DNA of 64,000 bases from Sympetrum striolatum (lineage: Eukaryota; Arthropoda; Insecta; Odonata; Libellulidae). The notes below the pieces were generated by a model. It was given only the letters and a program-made list of their open reading frames with translations, was not told the origin of the DNA and ran no database searches. Shown here piece after piece: positions 24,461 to 36,222 of this stretch (positions are counted from its first letter, which is position 1; every line of letters begins with the position of its first letter). A program made the translations under genes and the position numbers. Location: assembly GCA_947579665.1 (NCBI GenBank), contig OX388343.1, forward strand, positions 87,834,254-87,898,253. Reading direction: 5' to 3'.

Positions 24461-24983
24461 TCACTTGCTCTCATCATCATCCTCCTCCTCTTCTTCTTCA
24501 TCTCCACCTGAGGATTCTGCGGCAGCCTTCTCCTCCTTCTTTGACCTTCCTCGCCTTCCAGTTCCAGCCTGTAAAAACAAATAAATAAATACAATTTTGG
24601 CTACTATCTGCAAACAACAACAGTACAATGAAATTATATCTACCCAATGACGCCAGATATTTCAAATTGAGCATACGGCGAATGAGAACGGATAATTACC
24701 CCATGAGGCTTGGCCTCCTCCTTTCCGGAGCCCTTGGGACGTCCGCGTCCCCTTTTGGCGGGAGGTGCAGCTTCCGCGTTCTTCTCATCTGCCGGCTTCC
24801 CGCGCTTCTCTTCCTTCTTTTTCGCAGCGTCCTAGGGTAAAATTTGGACATTAACATAGTTTTTATACTTCAAACCTTCAATTCAATCGGAAATCAGTTT
24901 CACCGCACTAGACTTACCTTAAGCTCTACTGCCTTTGCTGGGCGGCCCCTCTTCTTCTCAGTTGATGCTACTTCATCTGCCAT
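24461..24983 (-). CDS. HMGA-type AT-hook chromatin protein
   Basis: Three coding exons on the minus strand: 24983-24918, 24831-24700 and 24568-24461. All junctions are phase 0 with GT-AG borders, giving 101 residues. The protein is short, rich in K, E, A, G and P, and carries AT-hooks: KKRGRPAK (about residues 10-17), KRGRGRPKGSGK (about 48-59) and a weaker RRGRSKK (about 71-77). It ends in an acidic run of E and D followed by SK. Two to three AT-hooks plus an acidic tail in about 100 residues is the architecture of HMGA (HMG-I/Y) proteins, which bind the minor groove of AT-rich DNA and reshape chromatin. One exon carries each hook, as in vertebrate HMGA genes. A splice acceptor 12 bp upstream of the ATG (TTTTCAG, 24996) shows a separate non-coding 5' exon. 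A candidate lies near the CG-rich patch at 26505-26560. Confidence 0.85.
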
Positions 24984-25342
24984 TTCAGTTATGGCCTGAA
25001 AATACATAGTAAATTGTAATAGAAAGATAGCGTTTTAGAGCACAGTACAATATATATCAATTGACGATTTCCGACATGTTAACTATTTGTAATAATGAGT
25101 ACAATTTTTCCCGTAATATGCGTTTGACTTAAAATTTAAAAATCTGATGTGGCCAGCACATGACTTTCTCCGAATATAAGATGTAAATATTTATCTACGA
25201 CCGTATTTTCGAACTCTTTATTCTATCTAAACTTGGAAGATGAGTGATTAATTTATATATTATCTTTTACGTCACGAACATTATAGATAATGTTTTTTGG
25301 GACATGTTCGAAGAAAAACGATGAAATTGGCCTTTCGCCCAA

Positions 25343-26125
25343 AGCGCCCACAGAGTGCATAATCAGAAACTTCCGGTTTAAACTCCTAAACAATCACTTA
25401 TACAAAAATGTTTTTTACAAAAGTTATAGTAAATATTACTTTCTAAAACTTTTTTGAATAATAATATACGTCTAAATATCAGATTAATGGAGATATTTTG
25501 CAAAAACGGAAACGAGCTTCGAAAAGTAAAGCTCAACTTTTGTTTTACCGATTTACTCCAAAAACTAATCAACTCTAATGACACCAACCGAAATATTACA
25601 TATGAAATTTGGTGTTGATACAACGAATAGTTTTCATGTTAGAGCGCCCACAAAGTACATAATCAACAACTTCCGGTTTATCAGTATTTCACGAATAACT
25701 CCTAAACAATTAGTGATACAAAAATATATTAAATACAAAAGTTATAGCTAATTACATTTTCTAAAACTTTTATAAATAATAGAATGTACCTAAATATCAT
25801 ATTTATGGAGATATTTTGCAGAAACTGAAATTTGCTTCGAAGCCAAAACCTCGACTACTGGTTAACCGATTTACTCCAAAAACTAATCAACTCTGACAGC
25901 ACACACCACAGTACTATATATGAAGTTTGGTATTGATACGAATAACAGTTTTCACGTTAGAGTGCCCACTATCACACACACACATACACACATACATCAT
26001 TCCGAAAATGGCCAAAACGTGTTTTAGGGACCCCAAAACATGTATTTCCGTTTAAATCTCGAAGTCGATTTTTTTCATGAAAACAATACTTTCTCTATAC
26101 TTCGTATATGGAGAAAGTAAAAAAG
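25343..26125. repeat. Dispersed repeat with internal tandem units (copy 2 of the repeat at position 1)
   Basis: Two related units begin at about 25343 and 25643 (GCGCCCACARAGTRCATAAT), and the start of a third motif (AGTGCCC) lies at 25961, a period near 300-320 bp. Within them CGATTTACTCCAAAAACTAA and GGAGATATTTTGCA recur. A CA-rich stretch and the 130-bp terminal part shared with 1-155 follow, ending in the same hairpin and A-rich tail. It lies upstream of the HMGA start codon, probably inside that gene's 5' intron. Confidence 0.7.
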
Positions 26126-27650
26126 TGCGGCATAATTACGAGATTTGTTCAAAATGTTCCCGTACACTCATTCTTTTCCTGGTGAATTAACGATCAGAGT
26201 ACTGAAATGCCACCGAATAGCTGTTCCGACAATATGACGCGCTGTCTTCCACCAGAAATTTACATTTATCATGCTCGGCGTTTTCGCGGGAAAAAAATAA
26301 GTTCGGGGACTTTCATATCGGACCTTGTAAATTAATTTAAAAAAATCATAATGATCGGATGGCTTTACAAGTCGAAGAATTAATTTAGAATTACGTAAAA
26401 ATTAATAATACATCAAAAACACAATGCCTCGACTCAAGAAAGAGATACAACACGGCTGTAGATACTTCTGATGCGCAACAAAAATTTAATAAAATATTGA
26501 AAGTACCTCCTTAAATCGTAAACTACTTTAGCGCGCCCGCCATTTTCAAATCCCACGGTTCACGCCTAACCAAGACGCTCCACAATTTTTTCTATACATG
26601 GCTAAGCATGGGCATGACTTGAAAAAAAAAATATTACACGAAATTTGTTTTTTTTTCTCGGCACAGTGCAATAATTTTATTGAAAATTGTAGATATCTGC
26701 GCACTAATCAACGAAAATAGGGATACGGCAATATCCCTCTTCGCTCACACGAAACCGGTAAGCCACCATGCATGTGTTCCTTCTGCTCCCGCCACTACTA
26801 ACTATAATTCCTATTTCTACGTGAAACTATCCAATAAAGCGCAAAAAAATACACTTAGGATCCTATATCATGCCTAGAAAATTATCGTACAATTGTAAAC
26901 ACTGATACAAATTTCTATGTGAAACTAAAATTCTAAGTCAATTACCGTGAGATTTCGCAGAGAAGTCACCTCTGCTCATCGGGACGGCAAAATTTTGGAT
27001 AAACCGAGGTCCCGCGTGAAACACCCCGAATTGAGTCAATACCGCGAAATATGATCGTAAAACGTGCCTACGTAGAATGCAATTTATATGGTTGTGAATA
27101 AGCCTGCATGTTTTTGACTGAAAAATTTGTGTTGACGTGTTAAAAATGCGCCAAAGTATGATTGAAAACTCAAAGTTTTTAAATGCTGAATAACAACGCT
27201 CGTTTATTTTGCGTTCTTACATTCGTCTACAGTTCTTAAAACGAAATACCTGGGAAGAAGACGACTATTGTCACTATAGCCACAAAAAATAATACCGTAT
27301 AACATGCATAAAAACAGTTATTAAAAGGAAGTGGAGAAAAGGGCGAAAACTTACAAAGACAAGTTGTCTGCTCGTATACAGATAAAAGTTAAAATAACAA
27401 GAAATATATAAATATATGTCCCCTCCTCATCACTGCCCCAGTTCAATGCCTCATCGGGGCGGAGAGGTGTTAACGGAGGTTGGAAGCGATGTATAGCCCA
27501 GGTTCAACCATGCTAAGAAGGCTTCAACAATATCTCCAGCCAAATAATGAAAGAGGCATTCAACAAACGGCAGTAGGACAGGATAGTGAATTATTGTCCT
27601 AATCCCCCCAAATACAAGTACACTTTTCATGTGAGCTTCTTTAATGGAAA
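26126..27650. other. Probable HMGA 5' region and intergenic DNA
   Basis: Contains a locally CG-rich patch around 26510-26560 (reading GCGCGCCCGCCATTTTC). Read on the minus strand it is followed by a possible donor (GGAG|GTACTT, about 26508), a reasonable place for the non-coding first exon of the HMGA gene. No other gene or mobile-element end is recognised. Confidence 0.3.
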
Positions 27651-27719
27651 TGTATCCGGACTTAAAGCACCACCCATTCGGATGTCCGAGAGGTTCATCA
27701 TAAAGAAAGAAAATACTAC

Positions 27720-29090
27720 CCTGCAATCCGCAACCTACAACTGACGCAGCTTGAAGAGTGAAGAAAAATTGCTAGAACTACTCAATGAAGCAGAGAAGAT
27801 AAAATGTGATGTCATTGGTCTCAGCGAATTCAGAAGAATATCAGAAGAGCTACTTACACTGAAGGAAGGACATAAATTCTTTTACGGAGGTACCAAGGAT
27901 AAGAAGAAATGGAGGCGTTGGATTCTTGATCAACAAGAGATGGAAGGATAATGTGGTAAAATTCGTAGGTGTATCTGAAAGTATTTGTAAACTCACACGG
28001 AATATAAACCAGCGCTACTCAGCACAGGTCATCCAAGTCTACGCACCAACAGTGGCAAGCAGCGAAGAGGAAATTGAAAACTTCTACCAAACTCTCGGCA
28101 CTGAACATGACAAGGAGGTTCACTACTATGAAGTCCTTATGGGAGATTTTAATGCTCGTGTAGGTCAGCGGGGAGCTGATGACTCTGTCGCAGGACAATA
28201 CAGACTGGGCCAGGGAAGTGAGCGAGATCACCGCTTAATAGAGTTTGCAGAATGCACCAATATGTATATAACTAATACATACTTTAAGAAAAATCCTACA
28301 AGGAAGTGGACGTGGGGAGATCCCAACGTAACAAGAAAGGAAATAGACTACATATTGGTAAACAGGCTCTACACTGTAAGAAACTGTGAAGTTTGGTAAC
28401 TTCAACACTGGAAGTGACCACAGAATTCCTAGATGCAGAATTAATATTAACTCCCTAATGGAACGAAAGAAGTTGGTTTCTTGCAAGAAGGATGAAATAA
28501 ATATTGTTAAACTATCAGATAACAAGGAGTTTCAGTTGGAGCTAAGAGATAGATTCTAGGCACTTCAGGAGGAAGAACTCGAAATCAAAGTCATGGAAGT
28601 CATGAAGAAAGCGGCAGAGAAAGTAGCAAGCATGTCAATAAAACCTAAGCATAAAAAGTTTAGTGATAGAACTCGGCAAATGATGAAACAACGGAAGGAA
28701 CTGAATAACTTAGACACTCCAACAGATAACATTGGATACTCTGAGCTTTGCAAAGCCATCAGAGTAGCAATCAAGGAAGACGTGAGGAATTTTAATGAAA
28801 AAGTTGTGCAAGAGGCTATTTAAAATAAAAAGAGCAGAGAGAGGGCCAAACGACGTTTTGCAATATGTAAGAACAGATTATAGCCTTAGAGAAAGGAGAT
28901 GGCACAACAACATAAATCAAACCAGCAATATTGAGGACAGTAGTAGAATACTTTTGACAACCTATGGGAATGGGAAATGCCAAATTGTAAAACCAAGAGG
29001 AAAGCCAAAACTTACAAATCTCCCAGAAGAGTCTGACCACTCTCAGCAACTATCCGTCGACGAATGCGCGTGAATCCGAAGAGACAAGTC
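27720..29090 (+). mobile_element. RTE-type LINE relic, endonuclease part
   Basis: Broken plus-strand frames encode an AP-type endonuclease like that of RTE elements and the BovB-derived CFDP2 family. In order they are a segment ending DVIGLSEFRR (near 27810), VQVYAPT (near 28040), MGDFNARVG (28140-28165), ERDHRLIEFAE, RKWTWGDPN, then EIDYILVNR (28340-28365), and after a frameshift near 28395 NFNTGSDHRIPR. Catalytic-type residues in SEFRR, GDFNA, IDYILV and SDHR are present. At least two frameshifts (about 27935 and 28395) and one stop (28557) kill it. Similarity fades after about 29090, before any reverse transcriptase motif. Confidence 0.8.
27751..28560 (+). pseudogene. LINE endonuclease pseudogene
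   Basis: The coding part of the relic above. The longest unbroken piece (27926-28399) covers the central and C-terminal endonuclease domain. It is joined by frameshifts to the N-terminal piece (27751-27950) and to the SDHR-containing end. Nothing upstream looks like a promoter or an additional ORF. Confidence 0.75.
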
Positions 29091-29945
29091 TTTTAAGGGG
29101 AGCAAAAGAATAGGGGTGAAAAAAAGAAGACGATCGATTTACACCGTGGCGGAAATATTTCCAAAGTAATTTAAAATCATTTACAATATAAAAATTCTAG
29201 AATTTAAATTATGATATTGGTGAGGCCTTGAAAGAAAATATTTTATAAAAGGCAAACGGTGTTATTTTATTCAAATGATTGAAAGTAGTCTTACTCTACA
29301 ACCAGAGACATCTACGACATGAAGTATTATCGGCACAGCATACGCAGTATTCCATGGATTCCAAAAGTTTCGCTTTGAAATTTCGATTTAAAAAATACAA
29401 TAATTTTTCGTTACTGAAGTATATATTATCGGTGAGAGCTTGCATTGTCATACATTATTTATTCGATTCCTCGTATCTATTTAATTTTTTGACTTGATCT
29501 TACCTTCAATTAACTTAAAAAATTAGTGAATTGTAATAGATAAGGATAATTTAAGTGAAATTGCCTCTGCATATATTTGAAATATGGATATCTGCATATG
29601 GATCTGAATAGATTTGGAATGTGGAACTAATTTTCCTGAATCTTATACCTAAGCCTCGCATAAACATAAAATTTCCTCTTATCACGATTACAATCAAAGC
29701 TATGATTCGCCTCATTTCAGTCCAAGTTGAGGATTGTTGAAATACGTGCGATATATTATTATTGTCATTAAAATGTGATTGATGCTGTAATAGATTGGTC
29801 TTTCCTTGGTTGATAGATTTTATTGCTGCGCCTTCTCTTACCATCCGTTAGGAAGTGTAGAGTAAGACTGCAGATGGAAATATTTAAGAATCCCATCTGA
29901 AATGCGCTTTCAGAAGCCGAAATATCTGAAAGAAAGTGTAGCAAA

Positions 29946-30439
29946 GGGCACGTTTTTAAATTCATTAATATGATGAGCGATGGATTGCATCGATGTTTGT
30001 CTGATTACTTCGATGAGTTATCGATTCTTGATGAATTTAAGAACAGTCCGTTGGTTTGTTTGTTGTTTGACAAGATGGCTACTGTTGAATATACAACTTG
30101 TTCCATTACCGTAAATCTTTAATCTCTGTTGAAACATAAACAGGTAATGGATGTTTGTGTTCGTCGATTGTTGCATTATAAATACGTTATATTTCCCATT
30201 GTAAGTTGTCAATTAATGGCTTATTATGAGGTTATTGATGTTAACATTTGAATGACCCGCTACTGTTATTAGATCCATCGGCTCTTCATCGGGAATTAAT
30301 CTCGATGGAAGCGGTGGACATCGGTGGAAAGTATCATAAATCCATCGGTGAATAAAAAAACGGTTTGCTCGGTCCATCGATGAATTTAAAGACGGATTGA
30401 TGGATTTCCGATGCCATCGATGGATTTAAAAACGTGCCC
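29946..30439. mobile_element. MITE-like element with CATCGATG-rich ends
   Basis: The left end begins GGGCACGTTTTTAAATTCAT and the right end read backwards begins GGGCACGTTTTTAAATCCAT. Several copies of the self-complementary CATCGATG and related CATCGG motifs lie inside both ends. There is no coding capacity. I find no clear target duplication, so the superfamily is left open. Confidence 0.7.
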
Positions 30440-33430
30440 AGATCGAATTGACTTCTGCGAAGCTACGTAGGAGAGCCTATTTCGCTATCGCTGGAATGAC
30501 ATGAATTGCACATGCTGCTAACAAGAGATTTCGTGAATTTGAGTAAATAACTGTACTTTCTCCTTGTGAGATTACTTGTTTAATTCAGACTTTGACAAGA
30601 GAAGTAAAGCTCGGCGCTACGCAACTGGTTTTCTAAGACGAGGAACGATACGAAAAGCTACTTTTTAACAACTGTTTAGGAGTATCGCAGAGGCATGTAG
30701 CAACTGATTAGAATATGAGTTTCACCTCTATATTAATTTTGATAATCCTATCTCTCAGAGGAAGAAAATAGCGTCCGAATATTGAGGCGTTATCACCTGT
30801 ATTTTTTTTCATTCTGAGGTTACAATAGCCGATTCCATAATTGTTGACGTTTTCTTCCACTCAAATTTCAATATTTATTTCTTGAATTATTTTTAATGAC
30901 GCTAGGAATTCTTTCTTGCTGTAGTCTGACCAATCAATTCTTTTTGTGCGACTCACAAATGGTTACGTTCGGCTTCGAATGAATTCACATATAATTACAG
31001 AAAACGCGTTATACACATTTCTTGTTTCTTAAAAATTAAGTGTAATAAAACATCTCCAAGTACCAGGGAGTTCACTAGTCGTGGTTATCGTCTTTAAAAA
31101 CATCGATCATTCTGAAAATCAACAATTCTATGCCAGGTGCAAATTTCACTCTTCCTTTGAATTGGACACATAACTGACATAACATTTGTCAAAATTCACG
31201 AGAGCATCGCATATCTTTAATATTTCGCTAGAGCTTTTGATGAATTAGTAGAATGTTTCATATTCCGGAACATGCTCAATGGAAAAAGTACACACAAAAA
31301 CGAAGTAAATTCGCTCCGGCACATCTAATATATTTATAAATTAATCGCCATATAAATTACATAAATGTAGGCTTCCACAAGCTTGATTTTCGCTTTCAGT
31401 GATCTCCTTATATATTTTTATAAATTGAGCAATAACTAACATCCACATTTCTAACAGTTAATCGAACACCAGTTGACTTTGTTTACAAAAACTTAACCTT
31501 TGTATTTTTATTTTTGATGAGAGTACTATCAAGGGTGTTATACCTACAGGGAATTGGTAAATTTCATTGCCATGGATCATTAACGATGACTGTCACGACA
31601 CATAAAGTAGTTCTCATTATACAAAAGTTCACGATCTTCTCCTCGTGCCATTTGCTTATGGATAAAGTGTTTGTAGTTCCTATGGCAATGATTTACCACC
31701 ACGCAATTTCTCTAATATGTTCATTAAGTATTGTGGAATGGATTTATTTTCGATCATCTTCTAGAAATAAGAGGAAAAAAGAGCGTGAAGAAAAGAAATA
31801 CGTCTGAGGAATCGAAGGCCTTCTTAGTTTTATTAACTTTCTCTTTGCTATTCCACAGGTGCATATTCTAGAAATTTCCACTCTTTACTTACCCTAATGC
31901 TTCGGAAATGGCAATGAATGGCTCACTTCTTTAAAGAGAAGTTCAATTGTGATGAGGTGTTCACTGAGGGTTGAGCAGTGGCGTTAGGAATGAGACATCA
32001 GCAGAGGACACACGCAAATTGGAAAAACGAGTCTAATGCGTACTCTTTATAGAGAAATCGGAATCTAGAGGGGCGTAATATAAGGAGGGAGTTCTGGTTA
32101 CTAGCGGCCTTCTACCCTCTGCGTATACCGGTGTAGGCAGAATGGGAAGACTGACCGTGGGGTTATATTAACTTATGAGACAATTGGCCGCTGCCGTTAT
32201 CAATTGTAAAATATTTAGGAATATTTTCCTTCTGAGCATCGAAAGTTCCTTAAACTTTACATGAAGAATAGCCGATAAATCGGTTACATCTTTGAGATTG
32301 GCTTGAAAAAATCTAAAATGATTGTGTTGGAATTGAAACGATCGCAGGATGCATTCTTGGGAAAGCTTAGTTACTCCGCGGCTCCCCACGATGGTTAATA
32401 TTGAGGTTACTCATGGTTACTCATGGTTAAACAGTGTTCCTTAGACAAGAGGAATTTTGGATTCCCTCCTTTTCTCTCTATTTAGAAATCTAATAGCCTT
32501 ACTTTGGCTGTTGAATCTCTTTTTCCTCCTCGGCTATCTTACGTAATACTTCACATTTAAGGAAATACTTAATCATAACTGTGATCTAGCTCATCTAATT
32601 CAAATTGAAAAATCCTTTTGGAACTGGTTGCGGTTTCGTAACTCCTCCTTAAAGTTACAAGCGAATTTAATAAAGAAAAAACTGCTATGAAGACAAGTCA
32701 AAAAAGACAAGACAGTGTATCCTCAGAAGGGAGAAAGGAGTCTCCACAGCTACAGGCAGCGACCCATTCCGAGACCATGACTAGCCCAGACTTTCATCTG
32801 TCAACCATCAGATGTTTTGACTCAGACATACGATTCTTCTTTAGAAAGCTTCAACGAACATTGTGGTATAAATAACTCCGCGTTCATCGCGCTTAATCAC
32901 TACTATTTTCCTCACTTTAGGTGGAAATTTGCCGTAAAATAAGGGTTCCCCATTTTTTGTATAAATAATGCAAATATTTAACTGTGATCATTCAAACCCA
33001 GTATTATGAAGCATAAAGATTAGGTCTATAATACCGCATCGATTTTTACCCGATGATCAAGCTCATTTTGGTTTAGGATTGGCTTGAAATTGAAGAATTT
33101 TGTGAAAAATCGAGGACCGGCATTTTTCGCAAAATCATACATTTCGTAAAGTACATAAACTTTTAAGTTATTTCCTGCTTCATTTTGTTTTATTAAGTAA
33201 TTTCTACTTCGATGAGCGGATTGCAGACGTATAAAAAAATTAACATGTCCATTTCAAGAGAAATACAAGAAAAATTTGCGTTTTGACTTTAATATATTCG
33301 ATTTTTCTTTAGCCAAGCCATATAAATTTGTTGGTACGTGCAGTTTTTATTTATTTCAAAGACCATGTTTAATAGAAATATGTTCTTCTCTTTTTCTTGC
33401 AAAGATTCGAAAGGGTTAAAGGTCTGCTAA
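30440..33430. other. Intergenic, no feature recognised
   Basis: No gene-like frame with splice signals, no terminal repeats and no RNA gene seen. Open frames at 31514-31807 and 32687-32875 lack any family resemblance. Confidence 0.45.
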
Positions 33431-33439
33431 TGCTTTGTA

Positions 33440-34130
33440 ATGAGTGTCGTTTTATATGGGGTCGAGACTGGGGCTGCTAAAAAGAAAGAAGAGAGACCTG
33501 CAAAGCTATGAAGTATGGTTACGGAGAAGAATTACAAAAATCAAGTGGAGTGACAGAATCAGGAGATTTACATTTACATTTAAACCCTGCAATCCGCCAG
33601 TGGCTCGTGGCAGGGGTTGTAAAACACCGACATCCCTATCTAACCTGGAGAGCTATTAGCTTCTCTAATAGTTCGCGGGTAAAACGGCCAAAAACTATCT
33701 TTCCTGGCAACTAATTCCCTGTATCGCTTTTTTGTTTTAGCCCGAAGATCGTGAGATGTTTAGAAGGAACTTGACAGAATCAGGTGAAGTGTTGTGGTAA
33801 TCCATCGTGGAAAGAATCTAAACTAGAATTGTACATTTACCACTAATGTTTATTTTTACACAAAACCGGAACACGACCGGTTTCGACGACAGGTCGTCAT
33901 CTTCTTGATCGTCTTAGATTCTTTGCATGTTCAGAAGGATCGGAGAAGCGAGATGTTTAGTGAAAGGCATCCGGAAATGGAAAAGAACATGGCTTGAGCA
34001 CATAATAAGAAAGGACTATGAGAAATATTATCGAAAGGAAGATTTATAGGTAAAGAAGGGAGAGGAAGAAGAAGGGAGGATGCACAGATGAAGAAAGATG
34101 CCCAAGACAGAAAGAGTTGGAAATGCAGTT
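33440..34130 (+). mobile_element. LINE relic, C-terminal part, interrupted
   Basis: 33475-33555 reads KKEERDLQSYEVWLRRRI then KIKWSDRIRR, the block after the catalytic core in RTE/CFDP2-like reverse transcriptases. After about 370 bp of unrelated sequence, 33930-34125 reads RRIGEARCLVKGIRKWKRTWLEHIIRKD and then, shifted, EDAQMKKDAQDRKSW, the terminal blocks of the same protein (see the motifs, not the joined frame). The intervening segment has no identified ends. It has the same orientation as the endonuclease relic at 27.7-29.1 kb, so both may be pieces of one insertion. Confidence 0.65.
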
Positions 34131-36222
34131 TATACCTGTCTTTGGACACTGAAGAAAAAGAGGAAGATAACTCAAAATGTCGTAACAGAAATTTTGATGA
34201 GTGTGAAATTAACGAATGGTGTTCATTAAGAACAAAACTGGAGCATAGAGGAAGAACAGCTATTGAGTATCTAATAGTAAAAGAAGGGATGAAAAGATCA
34301 CCCATCACAGTCACCCATCAGCTGTTCGCTGTCCTATTTAGATCGGTGGTGTGTATAATAGAGATGGTTTTGTCGGAGGAGGAGGATGTTATGAATCATC
34401 TCGGGGAAGCTTTTCCTGGAGAAGAAGGCATCAAAGGAGTTTTCAAATATTAGAAGGAATCTCGATCGTTTTTCATTTTTATTTTCACTCCTTTCGGTGA
34501 TAAATTTCAATACTATTTGAATGTAATTCATTATATAAATCGATGTATATTAAGCCTTTGCATCTGCTTCGGTACGCGATGAAAATATGTATTGCATGCA
34601 TTTATTGTTCCTTTATCATCCCAGATTAGGTAAATTTTTCCCATAAGAAGTGCATGCAGAAAAAATCCTGTAGAAAAAATATATGAAGATACATATTCAT
34701 ATGATCAAATGAATAGATGTCTGTAAAAAAATGTGAGAGCGTAAGATTTTTGAGATTTTCAAGGAATAGTTTTGTTTATGATAATACTAGCTGAGATGCC
34801 CGTTGATTCTCAACGGGGAAAAATTAAAATTAATAAATACTTTTGTTACAGGCTTGATCGTAACACGTCTCATAATTTTAGGTAGATAGCAAATGCCAGG
34901 CTATCATCATTTCCAAACCAATAAACAAACAAAATAAAGTTATAATAAAATCTGCAAAGTAACCTAAATATTAGAATGAACAATTCTTCGATGAACACAA
35001 CATTTATTTAAGGATAATAAAAAGTATGTTCGAAGATAGCATTAGGGTAAGCAGCATCACGTTTAAGGAGACATTTTCAGAAAGGGAAAAATATTGATAT
35101 CGGAAACAATGATCAAACACAACCAAAATGTATTGTATATCACTCCGAAACAACCGAGATTGAACATCGATAACAGAATGATAGTAAATGTATAAGAATT
35201 GGAAGCACTTAAAAGATCACAATGAATAACTTCTTTTATTCTGCGTATAACGAAACGTAAACTTGCTTTACCTTTTCGATGGAGGGATACGATATTGGAG
35301 ATTTGCTAAAGCTTTACAAATCGCCGTTTAACTACTGTCCTTAACTGAAACTGGGAAATCTTTACTATATTCACCAAGTCCATTTCCGGCTAAATATTTG
35401 TCGAAGTAAATCGATAAACTTAATGCAAAAGATTATATTAAAAACATACAAAACTTACCGGGTTTTTTATATGCAGTCAGTTGTATTGATCGAGAGAAAG
35501 CAATTTCATCTAACAAACTACTATAAACCCATTTATCCCACGAAATAGTCAGTAAAAAATTAGGTTGATATAAATAAAACTTAGTTACTACAGACACTTC
35601 CATAAAATTTAAAATCTGTTTTAAATACTGGTATTTGTATGTTTGTACGCTCGATTCTTCACAGTATATCGTTCATTGCTGCAACTACTAATATTTCCTT
35701 AAATTTCTCCCTCTTCATATAATCTATCACTTATTTTTAACATGAATTTGAAGTAGGCATATTTTCTCAATGTGTTCTTACGGATAAGTACATGAGCTGG
35801 GGACTCAACAGTCGCCTTGATCGTCACGGAGGTGGGTTGTTTACGACCTAAAAATTTCGATAAAATATTCACGAACTTTATCAAAATGTGCACAAATTCG
35901 ATTCAAAAACGATATTCTACAACCAAATTATAAATCCTTATTCTATTCCCTATCTTTTGGAGCTTGAATCGTCTATCTAGGACCATTATTTCTAATTTCA
36001 TTTTGCAAAAGAAATGAACCCTTCTACGAAAAAATTACCTGTACGTGTATTTCTTATGGAAACGTTTTACCCGTCTGGGTTCGAACTGTGGGAGTTAAGG
36101 AAATAAAAAGTAGCCAATACTCTGCGAAGTGTCGACTTTTAATAATGTAGAAAATTTCAAAGTCTTGCGACTCTCGGTTCTCGAGTTTATAGCGAACATA
36201 CATACCTACATACACACCCACA
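34131..36222. other. Repeat-like intergenic DNA of unknown class
   Basis: A stretch beginning near 34785 (CTAGCTGAGATGCCCGTTGA) and ending in ACATACATACCTACATACAC next to the hAT element at 36223 looks like a dispersed repeat, but there is no second copy here to confirm it. No coding region recognised. Confidence 0.3.

Noticed and set aside
24265..24594. Arg/Met-rich 109-residue protein on the minus strand
   Set aside because: It is the wrong frame of the third HMGA exon. The Arg-rich run is the shadow of the acidic tail codons.
33830..33920. GGTTTCGACGACAGGTCGTC motif as a hairpin regulatory element
   Set aside because: It resembles short dispersed repeat cores seen in insects (a related GGTTTCGG motif occurs near 38590), and nothing links it to a gene.
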